Under the pieces are notes generated by a model. The model had not been told where the DNA came from. It did no database searches and saw nothing but the letters and a program-made list of their open reading frames with translations. A stretch of DNA of 64,000 bases from Aurantibacter crassamenti (lineage in GTDB: Bacteria > Bacteroidota > Bacteroidia > Flavobacteriales > Flavobacteriaceae), in the NCBI RefSeq assembly GCF_016811105.1, contig NZ_JAFBGM010000001.1, positions 1,678,126 through 1,742,125 of the forward strand. Reading direction: 5' to 3'. Shown piece after piece: positions 18,159 through 28,244 of this stretch (positions are counted from its first letter, which is position 1; each line of letters starts with the position of its first letter). The translations under genes were made by a program, and so were the position numbers.

Positions 18159-18980
18159 TCATCGTTTTTTTACTTTCAGTACTTTTCCATTTTCGCCAAA
18201 AGTCACATACATCTGATCTTTTGATTTTCTTATTCTTAAGACATAAGTTGCTTTTCCATTTTCTTTTTTGAGGTCTGCATCCCGAATATCATAATCCTTA
18301 TAATCACTAGATAAAGTATTCAATATAGCCTGTGGAATTTCTGCTTGTTTGAGGTCTTGGGTGTATTTCAGTATTTTTCCTTTGTCGTCAATGGTAAAAT
18401 TGTAGTCTGAATCATTGATTTCACCTCTTATGATGTAGATGTTTTTGTTTCCTTCTTCTACATATTTAGAATAATCTATATCAATCTGGCCATGGTTGTT
18501 TGTAATAACATCTACAATCAATTTAGGAACTTCACTATCTTTTAATTCTTTTCTATATTTAAGTAATTTGCCCTTTTCGTTTACCCAAAAGAATTGGTAT
18601 TTTCCGTCAATTTTGAATTTAACTTCGTAAGTAATCCTACTATCTCTTTCATATCTGTCCGCATCATTCACATCAAAATAAACAGCTCTGTCACGAATAG
18701 TTTTTAAAACTGATTTTGGTATTTCGCTCACATATAAATCTTGTGAATGCTCCAATATGCTACCTCTAGAATCCATTTTTAAATTGTGCGACTTACCATT
18801 TACCTCATATGCGATTTTGTAGAAGCCGCCATCCATTTTCCATTCGGCTTCTTTGGCGTTTGGGAACTTTAAGTGAAATGAATTTAATATTACTGCGGGT
18901 ACATTATTTTGGTCGATTTTCTGCGTGAATGCACTTATACTAAAGAGTAACATTGCTAGAAATGTAAATGATCTGTTCAT
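18159..18980 (-). CDS. Exported protein with three PepSY-like repeats
   Basis: A 273-residue exported protein (signal ending ISAFTQ) made of three similar units of about 75-80 residues. Each contains a helix like VPAVILNSFHLKFPNAK or IPQAILNTLSS, then strands such as YKIAYEVNGK, YEVKFKIDGKYQFFWV and YVLRIRKSKDQMYVTF, and ends with a G-x-ILK or GK-LKYR turn. This is the PepSY-like (DUF2874-type) fold of the BLIP-like group. Such proteins often accompany two-component systems in Bacteroidota, and one is encoded 2-4 kb away on the same strand. The promoter carries four 11-bp repeats at 19019-19062, a strong hint of response-regulator control. Role unknown; a periplasmic sensor accessory or inhibitor is possible. 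Confidence 0.75.
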   Translation of the reverse strand: MNRSFTFLAMLLFSISAFTQKIDQNNVPAVILNSFHLKFPNAKEAEWKMDGGFYKIAYEVNGKSHNLKMDSRGSILEHSQDLYVSEIPKSVLKTIRDRAVYFDVNDADRYERDSRITYEVKFKIDGKYQFFWVNEKGKLLKYRKELKDSEVPKLIVDVITNNHGQIDIDYSKYVEEGNKNIYIIRGEINDSDYNFTIDDKGKILKYTQDLKQAEIPQAILNTLSSDYKDYDIRDADLKKENGKATYVLRIRKSKDQMYVTFGENGKVLKVKKR

Positions 18981-19327
18981 CTGTCCTATTTAATTTAAAA
19001 CAAATGAACAACACGAATTTGGAAACAATTGGGAAAGATTCTGGAAACAATCTGGAATTGTTAAATTAGTTATAGTACTACTTAAGTTTAAATGTAGAAC
19101 AAGAGTTTGTGGTAGTTGTTTTCAATGATTCATTAGTACGTAAAGTAGAATAAATTTATGCAACAATAATTCGCAAAATATACCTTTCCAAGCCAAATTA
19201 AAAACATTCAACTTTAGTAATTTGTTCCGAACATTTTGTTGCGGTCAAAATTAACAAGCCAAAATAGTTGACTTTTAACCTTGAATTTACTTGTTATAAA
19301 ACAAGATTGTAGTAATGTTGTTAAATC
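18981..19327. other. Promoter region of the PepSY-like gene
   Basis: No gene is visible. The half nearest the PepSY-like gene holds the 11-bp repeats at 19019-19062. Near the DUF1593 stop there is a small inverted repeat, CTTGTT-ATAA-AACAAG (19290-19305), that could be a weak terminator for the minus strand but lacks a T tract. Confidence 0.5.
19019..19062 (-). promoter_or_regulatory. Four tandem 11-bp repeats, candidate OmpR-type response-regulator site
   Basis: Four consecutive 11-base units TTGGAAACAAT, TGGGAAAGATT, CTGGAAACAAT and CTGGAATTGTT lie 39-82 bases upstream of the PepSY-like start. Units one and three are nearly identical. An 11-bp direct-repeat period is the usual spacing for dimers of OmpR/PhoB-family regulators, and such a regulator is encoded at 22210-22887. 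Confidence 0.6.
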
Positions 19328-20812
19328 TTATTTTTGAACATCAATTATAATGCGTTTATATCTTGTAAGGCGAGGAGTACCGTGGTCTGTTACCGCTAAT
19401 ATAATATGCATGGTTCCAGTACCCGGGGCCATCACTCGACTCCTTTTTATTTTTAACCAAGCTTTGGATTGATCATAGCTATTAATATTATGCTTTATTC
19501 CTGTGTTGGAGTTTGACATAGCGCGAGTACCTGCTTCTTCATAACAAAACCATTCAAACGAAAGTGCGTCACCATCAGGATCCGTTGAACTTGTAGCGCT
19601 AAGTTCTATTCGGTCACCAGGTTTTGCTATTATATATTCTGGATGGTCCAATTGAACCACAGGTGGGTGATTTGCTTCGTTGTATGATTTTATGGTCCAA
19701 TCCATTCGTGCAGCGAAATCATTTTGATAAGCACTACGCCATCTCCAGATTGTTGCATGATTGGTGGTGTGCCATTCACCATCAAAGCCAAAAACTTCAT
19801 CCTGAACATTCGTCCAAATTGGTCTTGTTTCTGGTTCTAAAAACCATTTTTCGTTTTTAGGGGTATATAGTTCATAACGGCCACCCCATCCACCCCAATC
19901 TGGGCGCTCGGGATTGCTTAAGCCATTGTTTATTAGATTGAAAAAGGATGGTGTATCTCCTTCCATCATAAATTTCCAATGCGGATACATAGCACCTAAC
20001 GGGCCTTTACTTCGTACATTTTTATCGAGCCATTCATTTGTAACTAAAGAAAAATCAGCCCCGTCGAATCGTCCATGAAATTTATCGCCTCCAATAGCAA
20101 TCCATGTTGCATGGTGAAAACCTCCACCCGCATTAACACCTGGTGTTACAATATAAAATAAGTTTGGGAATTCTTTGCGTATCCATGGGCCGCTATTATC
20201 TTGATCTGATATTGCATAAACGCGAAGTTTTGCTACAAATTTGGCTACCTCACTAGCTGATCTTGTCATACGCACTTTCCATAGAGCCTGAGCCAATACA
20301 TTTGGACCACCCCAGACTGTTACCCATAAAGGCCTCTTATCTTCTTTGTCAACAACTTGTATTAGTTGGTTCGAACCTGGAGAATCTTTTCCTTCACCTA
20401 CACCATCCATGCCACGAAACGGAATTCCCTCTGAAATACTTGCTGATAATTGTGTTTCGCTTGGATAGCCTTTTTCATGAATTTCCAGGTTATTTTGAAT
20501 TTTTCCATATGCATTAACTATTTTATGGAGATATACTTTTTCAACAGCATTCTCTGATCCATATGGGGTAGCAATTAGTCCTTCAATGTCAAATTGATTG
20601 GCATAGGTCAATAAACGTATCATTGACATTTGATCATCTGGATCACCACCAATATCCGTTAAAACTACTAGACGATTTTTTTCTTGTGCTATAGATGAAC
20701 CTGCTGTAAGCGCAATAAATACAAATAGTAAGTTCTTAAATGTGTATTGTATAGTATGTTTCTTTATAGTAAAAAATTGTAAATAATGAAGCTTTGCGAT
20801 TAATTTTTCCAT
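19328..20812 (-). CDS. DUF1593 nucleoside-hydrolase-like protein D
   Basis: A 494-residue exported protein with an unusually long N-terminus before the hydrophobic signal (ending SSIAQ at about residue 43); no later Met gives a shorter start. The N-terminal domain has LTDIGGDPDDQMSM, an Asp cluster like the calcium site of inosine/uridine nucleoside hydrolases, then [26 protein letters not shown] and GGGFHHATW. The C-terminal 100 residues (NHPPVVQLDHPEY, STDPDGDALSFEWF) form an Ig-like/PKD domain. It is close to the paralogue at 26.8-28.2 kb. The family has been linked to plant-cell-wall breakdown but its reaction is not known to me; a furanosidase is a reasonable hypothesis. It follows the histidine kinase by 132 bases. 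Confidence 0.8.
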   Translation of the reverse strand: MEKLIAKLHYLQFFTIKKHTIQYTFKNLLFVFIALTAGSSIAQEKNRLVVLTDIGGDPDDQMSMIRLLTYANQFDIEGLIATPYGSENAVEKVYLHKIVNAYGKIQNNLEIHEKGYPSETQLSASISEGIPFRGMDGVGEGKDSPGSNQLIQVVDKEDKRPLWVTVWGGPNVLAQALWKVRMTRSASEVAKFVAKLRVYAISDQDNSGPWIRKEFPNLFYIVTPGVNAGGGFHHATWIAIGGDKFHGRFDGADFSLVTNEWLDKNVRSKGPLGAMYPHWKFMMEGDTPSFFNLINNGLSNPERPDWGGWGGRYELYTPKNEKWFLEPETRPIWTNVQDEVFGFDGEWHTTNHATIWRWRSAYQNDFAARMDWTIKSYNEANHPPVVQLDHPEYIIAKPGDRIELSATSSTDPDGDALSFEWFCYEEAGTRAMSNSNTGIKHNINSYDQSKAWLKIKRSRVMAPGTGTMHIILAVTDHGTPRLTRYKRIIIDVQK

Positions 20813-20944
20813 TTCAATTCTAGTTTTTATTTTATAAGAATAATTTTTTTATGTGCTTTATTATGCTGAATATATGCGTGATTTCTAATTCTATTTCGTC
20901 CAATATTTGGAGTAATAAGCTCGCTATTTTAAGCTGTCTTTAAA

Positions 20945-22213
20945 CTAAATTTCAGATACTTTAAATACATGCCTCCCATTGTAATAATAAGTAATTACCA
21001 AGTTTGATACTTCGGTGATTGATTTGACAATGGCCAACCCTAAACCTGTTGAATTTTTCTGATTTGAATTCTTATTAAACCTCATGAAAATCTTATCGGA
21101 AGGAATTTCTTTTAATTCACTTTGGTTTTTAATCATAAAAGAGGATGATGTAGATTGAATTATTATTTCGCCGTCTTTTTGGTTATGAACAATTGCATTT
21201 TTAATCAAGTTTAAGACCAGCATTTCAGCAAGACTTTTGTTTATTTTCACTATCCAGTCTCCTTCTTGAAGATGGGTGATTTTTATATTTTGGTGGGCTG
21301 TAAAATCTGAAAAATCACGAATCACTCGGCTTATGAGCTTGTTGAAATTTACTTCTTCAGTAAGATTAAACTGTTGGTTCTCTATTTTTGAAAGTAATAG
21401 AAGTGATTTGTTTAAGCCAGACAGTCGTTGAAATGATTCGGTTATTTGACCAATTTTATTGATTTGTTCAGGCGATAAACTAGGTTCTTCGGCAAGTAGT
21501 TCAAGTTTGTTTATGCCAATTGCTAGTGGTGTTTGTAATTCGTGGGATGCGTTTTCTATAAATTGTTTTTGACTGTTAAATATTTCAACGTTTTTATTTA
21601 GTAGATTCTTAACCGATTTATTGAGTAAGTTAAATTCTTTTATATTCGTCTTAGTCAGTTCTTGGGGAACTTTTTTGTCAATTCTAAAATCATTCAGAAA
21701 GTTCAATATTTCATAAAAAGGTTTCCATGTATTTTTTAAGACAAATCTGTTTACAAACAAGGTGCTAATAATTAAAAACAGAAAAAGCCAGAGCAACGAG
21801 GTAATTATTTTTTCAATCAAATTCCCTTTATTTATTTCATGAGAAAGCACTTTTAACTCATAGTAATTACCATCAGAAGCAACAAATGCGGTGGTTAATA
21901 AACGCGCTTCATAGTTGCTATTCTTGAGATTAGAAAAGATTAAAGTATCGGTATACGTATCCCTAATTTGAAGTGCATACGTTTCGTTAATGTTTTTTAT
22001 GCTATAACTTTTGTCTTGAAAACTAATTTGATCGGCAATAGAATTCTCGTTTATTAAATTGTCAATAATGGCAATTTTATGATTTGAAAGACCTTCATCA
22101 ATTGTGTTTTTTACTTGGTCAAAAAGTTGGAAAAAAAAAAGAAAAGCCCAAAGCCCCACTGTAGTAAAAAGTATGGTGGAAAGAATTAATAAAGTGTGAT
22201 TTATTAACTTCAT
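20945..22213 (-). CDS. Sensor histidine kinase
   Basis: A 422-residue membrane kinase with two transmembrane helices (about 8-30 and 136-155) flanking a periplasmic sensor domain of about 105 residues. The phosphoacceptor is His224 in the HisKA motif NASHELQTPLAIG. The ATPase part shows the N box LNLIKNAIVHN and the G box NSTGLGLAIVKSI. Its start overlaps the response-regulator stop by 4 bases (ATGA, 22210-22213), so the pair is translationally coupled. What the sensor detects is unknown; the position within a pectin/apiose locus suggests an envelope or saccharide signal, though the PepSY-like target fits envelope monitoring too. Confidence 0.9.
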   Translation of the reverse strand: MKLINHTLLILSTILFTTVGLWAFLFFFQLFDQVKNTIDEGLSNHKIAIIDNLINENSIADQISFQDKSYSIKNINETYALQIRDTYTDTLIFSNLKNSNYEARLLTTAFVASDGNYYELKVLSHEINKGNLIEKIITSLLWLFLFLIISTLFVNRFVLKNTWKPFYEILNFLNDFRIDKKVPQELTKTNIKEFNLLNKSVKNLLNKNVEIFNSQKQFIENASHELQTPLAIGINKLELLAEEPSLSPEQINKIGQITESFQRLSGLNKSLLLLSKIENQQFNLTEEVNFNKLISRVIRDFSDFTAHQNIKITHLQEGDWIVKINKSLAEMLVLNLIKNAIVHNQKDGEIIIQSTSSSFMIKNQSELKEIPSDKIFMRFNKNSNQKNSTGLGLAIVKSITEVSNLVITYYYNGRHVFKVSEI

Positions 22214-22887
22214 TTCAAGCTTAATTTATAGCCCATTCCATACACCGAATTGATATCAATTTCAGCATTATGTGCGCGAAGTTTTTTTCGTAGATTTTTA
22301 ATTTGAGAATAAATAAAATCGAAGTCGTTAGCCTGGTCAATATAATCGCCCCAAATATTTTCGGCAATTGCAGCTTTACTTACAATCCGCGATTTATTCA
22401 TTGTAAAAAAAACGAGGATATCAAATTCTTTTCTGTTGAGTTCTACTGGTTGGTCGTTGATTAATACTAAACGTTCTTCTATATTGATTTTTACATTTTC
22501 CAACTCTAGAAGCGTTCGCCCATCAGATTTTTTTCGCCGAATAACAGATTTTATTCGAGCGTTTAATTCGGTAATATGAAAAGGTTTTATGAGGTAGTCA
22601 TCAGCACCAAGATTCAGTCCTTTTACCTTGTCTTCAATTGAATCTTTTGCAGATATGATTATTACACTATCTTCTTTATCTAGATTCTTTAATTCTTGTA
22701 ATAAGTCAAGACCATTTCCGTCTGGTAAAGAAATATCTAAAAGAATACAGTCGTAGTCGTAGGAAACGATTTTATCTAAACCAGAGTGAAAATTAGTAGC
22801 AGTTTCCACCACATAATTCTCACCTTCTAAGAATTGTTTTATCAATTCTTTCATTTCAGGTTCGTCTTCTACAACTAAAATTTTCAT
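22210..22887 (-). CDS. OmpR/PhoB-family response regulator
   Basis: A 225-residue two-domain regulator. The receiver domain (1-120) has acidic pair Glu7-Asp8, phosphoacceptor Asp51 in LLDISLPDG, and Lys in DDYLIKPFH. The DNA-binding domain has the winged-helix signature LNRKEFDILVFF, IVSKAAIAENIWG and VYGMGYKL. It is coupled to the kinase gene by a 4-base overlap and starts 58 bases after the GH140 gene stop. The 11-bp tandem repeats at 19019-19062 upstream of the PepSY-like gene are the most likely local target. Confidence 0.92.
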   Translation of the reverse strand: MKILVVEDEPEMKELIKQFLEGENYVVETATNFHSGLDKIVSYDYDCILLDISLPDGNGLDLLQELKNLDKEDSVIIISAKDSIEDKVKGLNLGADDYLIKPFHITELNARIKSVIRRKKSDGRTLLELENVKINIEERLVLINDQPVELNRKEFDILVFFTMNKSRIVSKAAIAENIWGDYIDQANDFDFIYSQIKNLRKKLRAHNAEIDINSVYGMGYKLSLK

Positions 22888-22944
22888 AACATGTTTATAG
22901 TTTGCTTTGTGCTATTCTATTAACATCAGTATTCAATTTTGGCC

Positions 22945-24399
22945 TTACATGTCACTTTGAAGTACCAATATTGCATCTTCCCATTTATTGGGTGGAATCA
23001 TATCACGTGATTCATTTTCTTTAAAAGATGTTATGTTTACTTTCTTTCCATTTCTAGGATAAAACCAATAGGCTTTTGCTTCATTTTTTAAAATGTTGGT
23101 TACTGTACAGGCTGAATTATTCGCAAAATAGACAAGAGCCATATTATTTGATTCTGTAGTAACTGCTGTCTTTAGGCTTTCGCTTTCACCAACATTCGAA
23201 ATTACATTTCCGTTTGGCACCCATTCGCTCCATTTATGATGTATTAAAAATTGCTTACCAATCTCAGCAACATGTTTAGCTCCTGGAAAATCCAAAGCTT
23301 GTTGCCAAGTATATCCACAATTATAATCGCCTTCATTTCCGCGCATTGCCCAAATTGGTCCAGCACCATAGGTATGTCCCGCTCCGCCAGCAAAAAATGT
23401 TTGGTAAAATTGTCTTCGAACGCGAACAGGTGTAACCCATCCACATTCATGGCGATACGTTCCATATTCGTACGAGCCTTCTAAAAATAAACTAGGTTTT
23501 GGGCTTTTTAATTGATAATCGTTTAGCATCATTCTGTAAACATCGTCTACTTCTTTCCATACTTCTACACCGTTTACATCTTGCCATACATCTTCATGAA
23601 ACCATTGTGATGAGCCATAAGGGGAATCTCCATTTGGATGATACGTTAAAAACACCTTATCCCAAGCAGAATGTTTTTCATTCCAAGCTGGACTTTTGCC
23701 TGTAACACCTTTTACGATGCCTTCTGCCATTGCTCGGTAAATAGCTCGAAAATCATATTCACTGTACTTTTGATTTTTATCATAAGCAGCAAATTGTGCT
23801 TTTGTATCACCACCCATTACCCAAATAATATTAGGTTCTTTATTGTAACGGTTGCCTAAAAATGTACCAAAAGACTTAGCTTCATCAGCGGTATATTCCT
23901 TTGTATTCGTAACAAGTTCAGACGCCCAACAAGGCAGAAGAGCGAGATACATATTGCGTTTTTTAACAGCTTCAACAGCATAATCCATATGATCCCAATA
24001 ATCATTGGGTGCAACAGATCTACCACCCTTTACTACTAAAGGTTCTGATGTATTTGGTGATTTTTCATCTCCAGTAAAAGGACGATGCCCGTAGGCATTG
24101 GCTGCATTATCAGGACTTCTTTTCATGCCTCCACCATGAGGCGACCAATGTGCAACGGTTTGAATGACGGTAAACCCAGCTGCTTTTCGGTTGTCTAAAT
24201 ACTGATCTATTTCTTCTCTTGTAAGTTGTTGAATCATTCCCCAACCAGTATCACCGACCCATAGAAAAGGATTTCCATTTTTGTGTTGAATATAATGTCC
24301 ATTCGATGAAACTTCAAGTTCACCCTGTTGCCAAGGTGCTTGTGCGTTTATGGTTATTGTTGTGCAAACCAGAATGAAGAAATATAACTTTTTTAGCAT
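22945..24399 (-). CDS. GH140-type apiosidase (DUF4038 family)
   Basis: An exported TIM-barrel glycosidase of 484 residues from the chosen ATG at 24399, which directly precedes a good signal (ending ITINAQ); an ATG at 24429 would add ten residues. Family marks are GNPFLWVGDTGW near residue 40, GFTVIQTVAHWSP, PNDYWDHMDYAVE, NIIWVMGGDTKAQF with Asp198, and LFLEGSYE with Glu307. Asp198 and Glu307 are my candidates for acid and nucleophile. The C-terminal 90 residues form the small beta domain usual in this group. GH140 was defined by the Bacteroides thetaiotaomicron apiosidase acting on apiose in rhamnogalacturonan II. It closes the minus-strand operon with three DUF1593 genes and an esterase. 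Confidence 0.83.
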   Translation of the reverse strand: MLKKLYFFILVCTTITINAQAPWQQGELEVSSNGHYIQHKNGNPFLWVGDTGWGMIQQLTREEIDQYLDNRKAAGFTVIQTVAHWSPHGGGMKRSPDNAANAYGHRPFTGDEKSPNTSEPLVVKGGRSVAPNDYWDHMDYAVEAVKKRNMYLALLPCWASELVTNTKEYTADEAKSFGTFLGNRYNKEPNIIWVMGGDTKAQFAAYDKNQKYSEYDFRAIYRAMAEGIVKGVTGKSPAWNEKHSAWDKVFLTYHPNGDSPYGSSQWFHEDVWQDVNGVEVWKEVDDVYRMMLNDYQLKSPKPSLFLEGSYEYGTYRHECGWVTPVRVRRQFYQTFFAGGAGHTYGAGPIWAMRGNEGDYNCGYTWQQALDFPGAKHVAEIGKQFLIHHKWSEWVPNGNVISNVGESESLKTAVTTESNNMALVYFANNSACTVTNILKNEAKAYWFYPRNGKKVNITSFKENESRDMIPPNKWEDAILVLQSDM

Positions 24400-24448
24400 A
24401 TGGTACTCTGTTTTATATTGATTACCCATTAATATAGTGAGTTTTCTT

Positions 24449-25300
24449 TTATTTATTAGTAATATATTTATTTAACCATTTGATAATCTGACCACTATAG
24501 TCAGGTAGGAAGTCATTCCATTCGGTTAGTCGATGTGGCGCTCCGGGAATTGTAATGATATCGCACTGCACACCATTATCTTGTAGTTTTTTTTGAAATA
24601 GTATTGATTGTTCAAAAGGTACCGATTGATCTTTGTCACCATGTAGTAATAAAAAAGGGGGTAACCCTGGTCGAACATAATTGATAGGTGAAATTGCTTT
24701 CAGCATGCCGAGAGATTCGGGAGTTATTTCTTGCGGTCTATTTAAAAGTCCACGCTGAGCTCTACCAAGAATATTTCCTCGTTTAGGTAGTTCTTGAACA
24801 AAATCGGTGAGTGGTGCCAAACCAATTACTGCTTTTACAGCAATACTTTCATCAACTAAGGTTGCGGTAAAAGTTGCCAAATGACCACCTGCTGAATATC
24901 CTGCAAGTACCATGGTAGAGGGGTCACCATTATAATTCACTGCATTAGCTTTAACCCACCTAATTGCAGTTTTAATATCATCTAAACAAGAAGGCCATCG
25001 ATGTTCAGGCGCAAGACGATAGTTTATTGAGAAAGCGATGAATCCAGCTTTTTGAAGTATTTCAATTGCTGGAGCATCATCAGGATTGGCTTTGTCACCA
25101 ACCGTCCATCCACCACCATGAATGTAAATTGCAATAGGAAACGGACCGTCACCTTTAGGTTCGTAAATATCTAAATGCAGTTTTTCATTCGCGGCATTAC
25201 CGTACACTATATTAGTGTGAGAAGGTGAAATATCGTTTTGCGCACCTACGTTGATGTAAACAAGGGTAACAAAGAGTTTAAGAATTGTTCGACACTTCAT
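24449..25300 (-). CDS. Exported alpha/beta-hydrolase esterase
   Basis: A 283-residue exported esterase with HGGGWTVGDK as oxyanion motif, GYSAGGH as nucleophile elbow (Ser about 137), LLHGDKDQSVPF carrying the acid, and GAPHRLTEW the His. The fold matches BD-FAE-like or acetyl-xylan esterases. It lies between the third DUF1593 gene and the GH140 gene, 49 bases downstream of that GH140 gene's promoter-distal neighbour, so it may remove acetyl groups or another ester from the apiose-bearing side chains. The precise substrate is not readable from sequence. Confidence 0.8.
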   Translation of the reverse strand: MKCRTILKLFVTLVYINVGAQNDISPSHTNIVYGNAANEKLHLDIYEPKGDGPFPIAIYIHGGGWTVGDKANPDDAPAIEILQKAGFIAFSINYRLAPEHRWPSCLDDIKTAIRWVKANAVNYNGDPSTMVLAGYSAGGHLATFTATLVDESIAVKAVIGLAPLTDFVQELPKRGNILGRAQRGLLNRPQEITPESLGMLKAISPINYVRPGLPPFLLLHGDKDQSVPFEQSILFQKKLQDNGVQCDIITIPGAPHRLTEWNDFLPDYSGQIIKWLNKYITNK

Positions 25301-25352
25301 CGTCTTATTGCAATTTCCAGTTTAGCAATCATTAAAATACCAATTCTTCTAC

Positions 25353-26807
25353 TTACTTGATAGTTATAATTATGCGTTGGTATCTAGTAAGTTTAGGAGA
25401 ACCATTGTCAGTTACTTCACAAATAATATGAATCGTTTCGCCTTTTTTAGCATCTTTTGGAACAACAAATTCAACTTTTTTATTTGCTGCATTTAATAGG
25501 TTTACTTTTCTTGGATACGAATCAACTTCATGATATTGCCACCAAGAGAAAGTTAAATCATCACCATCAGGGTCAACTGTTCCTTTGGTGTCTAGTTTAA
25601 TTGTACTGCCCGGTTTTGAATCTATGTCTAATTTATTTGATGACTTAACTATTGGGGGGTGGTTTGCTTCATCAAACGATTTTACCGACCAATCAGCGCG
25701 CGCTGCAAAATCATTTTGCAATGCATCTGTCCAGCGAGTTATGGGCGTAAAATACTTTGTCATTAAGTTTTTATTTTCAGGATATACATTTCGCATATAA
25801 TTTCTACCCCATGCCGTTTTTGTATACCATCTGCCTTCAGGATAATTATAATTTGACTCAGGAACCGAATCAAGCCAAGTATTCTCACGAACATTCAAGT
25901 AGCGGCCTCCCCAACCTCCATAATCTGGAGATTCTAGTGATCGTAATCCTGTTGGAATAGTATAGAAAAATGCAGGTGAATCACCTTCGGATCTGAAATC
26001 GCCTTTGGCTTTGCCTTCTTCAGCTAAAAAACCTTCATTGTCGTCACCACCTTTATAGGCTTCGTATAAAGAGCAGAGTGGACCATGGTTTTCTAAAATA
26101 TTCGATTTTATCCAATCACTTTTAAAGTATGGTAATTTATCGGCTGGTATTATTTTATCCCATTGATAAGCTACTGCCCAAAACTGATCACAGATGATGG
26201 TTTCTATGTTGTATTTACCCCAATGAGGTTTAATGTAAGTTTGATATGTTTCATCTTGCTCCCAGATAAAGAAAAAACGAAGTTTTTTGGCGACCTCTTC
26301 CATTTTTTCAGGATGATTTTCTTCAATAGATTTTAATGCACGGGCAATAGTATTTGTACCGCCCCAAGCTTGAAGCCATATCGGATTATTATCTGATTCA
26401 TCTAAAAGAACCTTAACAATGTGTTCGGATCCTGGAGTGATTTTTTCCATTTCACCTTCAGTTTCTACATTACCAAGAAAGTTGATGGATCTTAAATATG
26501 CTGCTGTGGGATATGCTTTGTCATGCTTAATTAAATTCGGATGAATTTCTTCATAGGCATCCAGAAAACGATCAATCCAATCATCACCTGCCCATTTATG
26601 CCCATGCCAATGGTATTGTGAACTTGAAGTGACTATGCCTTCTACATCCCATTCATTGGAATATAATAGAAAACGAACCATTGAACATTCATCATCTATT
26701 TCACCATCAGAGGTTACAATTATTCTAGGTTTTTGATTTTGCGCATGTACTTTAAATTGAATTGTGAAAAGTACAAGCGCAAAAAATATGGGTGCTATTT
26801 TTTTCAT
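25353..26807 (-). CDS. DUF1593 nucleoside-hydrolase-like protein C
   Basis: A 484-residue exported protein starting at the ATG at 26807, just ahead of a clear signal (ending FKVHAQ). A TTG-initiated frame from 26822 would overlap the upstream gene by 8 bases and is less likely. The first domain has VTSDGEIDDECSMVRFLLYSN; its Asp cluster is shortened (SDGEIDDE) relative to the paralogues. It also contains PIWLQAWGGTNTIARAL and a C-terminal Ig-like domain with VDPDGDDLTFSWW and TRYQRIIITIK. It is the most divergent of the three long paralogues, in line with a different leaving group or linkage. Function unknown; the operon links it to apiose-containing pectin. Confidence 0.78.
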   Translation of the reverse strand: MKKIAPIFFALVLFTIQFKVHAQNQKPRIIVTSDGEIDDECSMVRFLLYSNEWDVEGIVTSSSQYHWHGHKWAGDDWIDRFLDAYEEIHPNLIKHDKAYPTAAYLRSINFLGNVETEGEMEKITPGSEHIVKVLLDESDNNPIWLQAWGGTNTIARALKSIEENHPEKMEEVAKKLRFFFIWEQDETYQTYIKPHWGKYNIETIICDQFWAVAYQWDKIIPADKLPYFKSDWIKSNILENHGPLCSLYEAYKGGDDNEGFLAEEGKAKGDFRSEGDSPAFFYTIPTGLRSLESPDYGGWGGRYLNVRENTWLDSVPESNYNYPEGRWYTKTAWGRNYMRNVYPENKNLMTKYFTPITRWTDALQNDFAARADWSVKSFDEANHPPIVKSSNKLDIDSKPGSTIKLDTKGTVDPDGDDLTFSWWQYHEVDSYPRKVNLLNAANKKVEFVVPKDAKKGETIHIICEVTDNGSPKLTRYQRIIITIK

Positions 26808-26814
26808 TTTACAA

Positions 26815-28236
26815 TTATTCAATGTTGACTATAATACGTTGATAGCGAGTTAATCTTGGAGCTCCATGATCCGTAACGGCTAAAATGATGTGCATAGTTC
26901 CTGTTCCGTCGCCTCCCAGTCTACTGGTAGGCACTGTAAACCAAGCTTCAGATTGATCAAAGTTGTGTATTTCTAAGGGTTGTCCGCTTCGTGCACTTGA
27001 TACAGAAAAAGTACCAGCTTCTTCATATAAAAACCAATTGTAAGAAATGGCATCACCATCTGGGTCGCTAGAGCCTTTGGCGCTTAAAAGAACTTTTTCT
27101 CCCTTTTTTGCAGAAAGTTTAGTTGCGTGTGCCACTTTAGCAATAGGTGCGTGGTTTGCCTCATTCTTTTCCTTGATTGTCCAATCCATTCGAGCTGAAA
27201 AATCGTTTTGAAATGCTTCTCTCCATCTCCATATTGTTTCGTGGTTACCAGAATGCCATCTACCATCGGTGCCTAAAACTTCATCGACGGCATCAGAATA
27301 GAAAGGTCTACTTTCTGGATGAAGAAACCATTTTTGCATTCTCGGAGTGTATAACTCATATCGACCTCCCCAGCCACCCCATTCAGGGTGATCATGATTG
27401 TTTAATCCATTGTTTATAAGGTTTAGAAACGAAGGGGTGTCACCCTCCATTAAAAATTCCCATAACGGATACTCAGCACCTAAAGGACCTTTGGTTCTAA
27501 CATTTTTGTCTAACCACTCATTTGATACAACTGCAGCATTTGCGCCATCGCATCGCGCGTGAAAAAAGTCCCCACTAATACCACTCCAAGTTGCATGATG
27601 ATAACCGCCACCAGCATTGAATCCTGGACTAGCTACATAAAATAATTCAGGAAATTCTTTACGAATCCATGGACCACTATCATCTTGATCAGAAATAGTA
27701 TAAACACGAATTTTACTTATGAAAGTAGCAAGTTCTTTTTTTGAACGTGTTTCTCTTACCTTCCATAATGCTTGTCCTAATACATTTGGTCCGCCCCATG
27801 CAGTAACCCATAACGGTCTAGAATCGTTTTTATCAACAGATTTTATTAAAAGTTCAGAGGCTGGTGAATCTTTTCCTGCACCAACAGCTTTCATCCCATA
27901 TTCAGGGAGTCCTTCAGTAATAATTGATTTCATAAAATCTCCAGTCGGAAAACCCGACTCATGTTTTTCGAGGTTATTTCTGACTTTGCTATACGCATCA
28001 ACTATTTCTTTAATGCGATACGTTGCAACTTCATGTTGTTGATGAATTGAAGTTGTTGCTGCTAATCCTTCTACATCATATTGGTTGGCGTATACCAAAA
28101 AGCGAACCAAAGACATTGCATCATCGGGTTCGTTTTCTATATCAGTTAGCACAAAAATTCTTGGTTTTTCTTGAGCAGTACTGGTAATTGTTATTAGTAC
28201 TATAAAAAGCTTTACTACGAGTTTAATAATTTTCAT
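26815..28236 (-). CDS. DUF1593 nucleoside-hydrolase-like protein B
   Basis: A 473-residue exported protein (signal ending TSTAQ). The Asp cluster [17 protein letters not shown] corresponds to the calcium and ribose-binding loop of nucleoside hydrolases. Further blocks are [32 protein letters not shown] and [15 protein letters not shown]-terminal Ig-like domain carries [14 protein letters not shown]. It is strongly similar to protein D at 19.3 kb along its length, suggesting a recent duplication now separated by the two-component genes. It starts 8 bases after the stop of the gene at 28245 and lies 7 bases before gene C, so translation is probably coupled. Confidence 0.8.
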   Translation of the reverse strand: MKIIKLVVKLFIVLITITSTAQEKPRIFVLTDIENEPDDAMSLVRFLVYANQYDVEGLAATTSIHQQHEVATYRIKEIVDAYSKVRNNLEKHESGFPTGDFMKSIITEGLPEYGMKAVGAGKDSPASELLIKSVDKNDSRPLWVTAWGGPNVLGQALWKVRETRSKKELATFISKIRVYTISDQDDSGPWIRKEFPELFYVASPGFNAGGGYHHATWSGISGDFFHARCDGANAAVVSNEWLDKNVRTKGPLGAEYPLWEFLMEGDTPSFLNLINNGLNNHDHPEWGGWGGRYELYTPRMQKWFLHPESRPFYSDAVDEVLGTDGRWHSGNHETIWRWREAFQNDFSARMDWTIKEKNEANHAPIAKVAHATKLSAKKGEKVLLSAKGSSDPDGDAISYNWFLYEEAGTFSVSSARSGQPLEIHNFDQSEAWFTVPTSRLGGDGTGTMHIILAVTDHGAPRLTRYQRIIVNIE

Positions 28237-28244
28237 TTTTTCAT

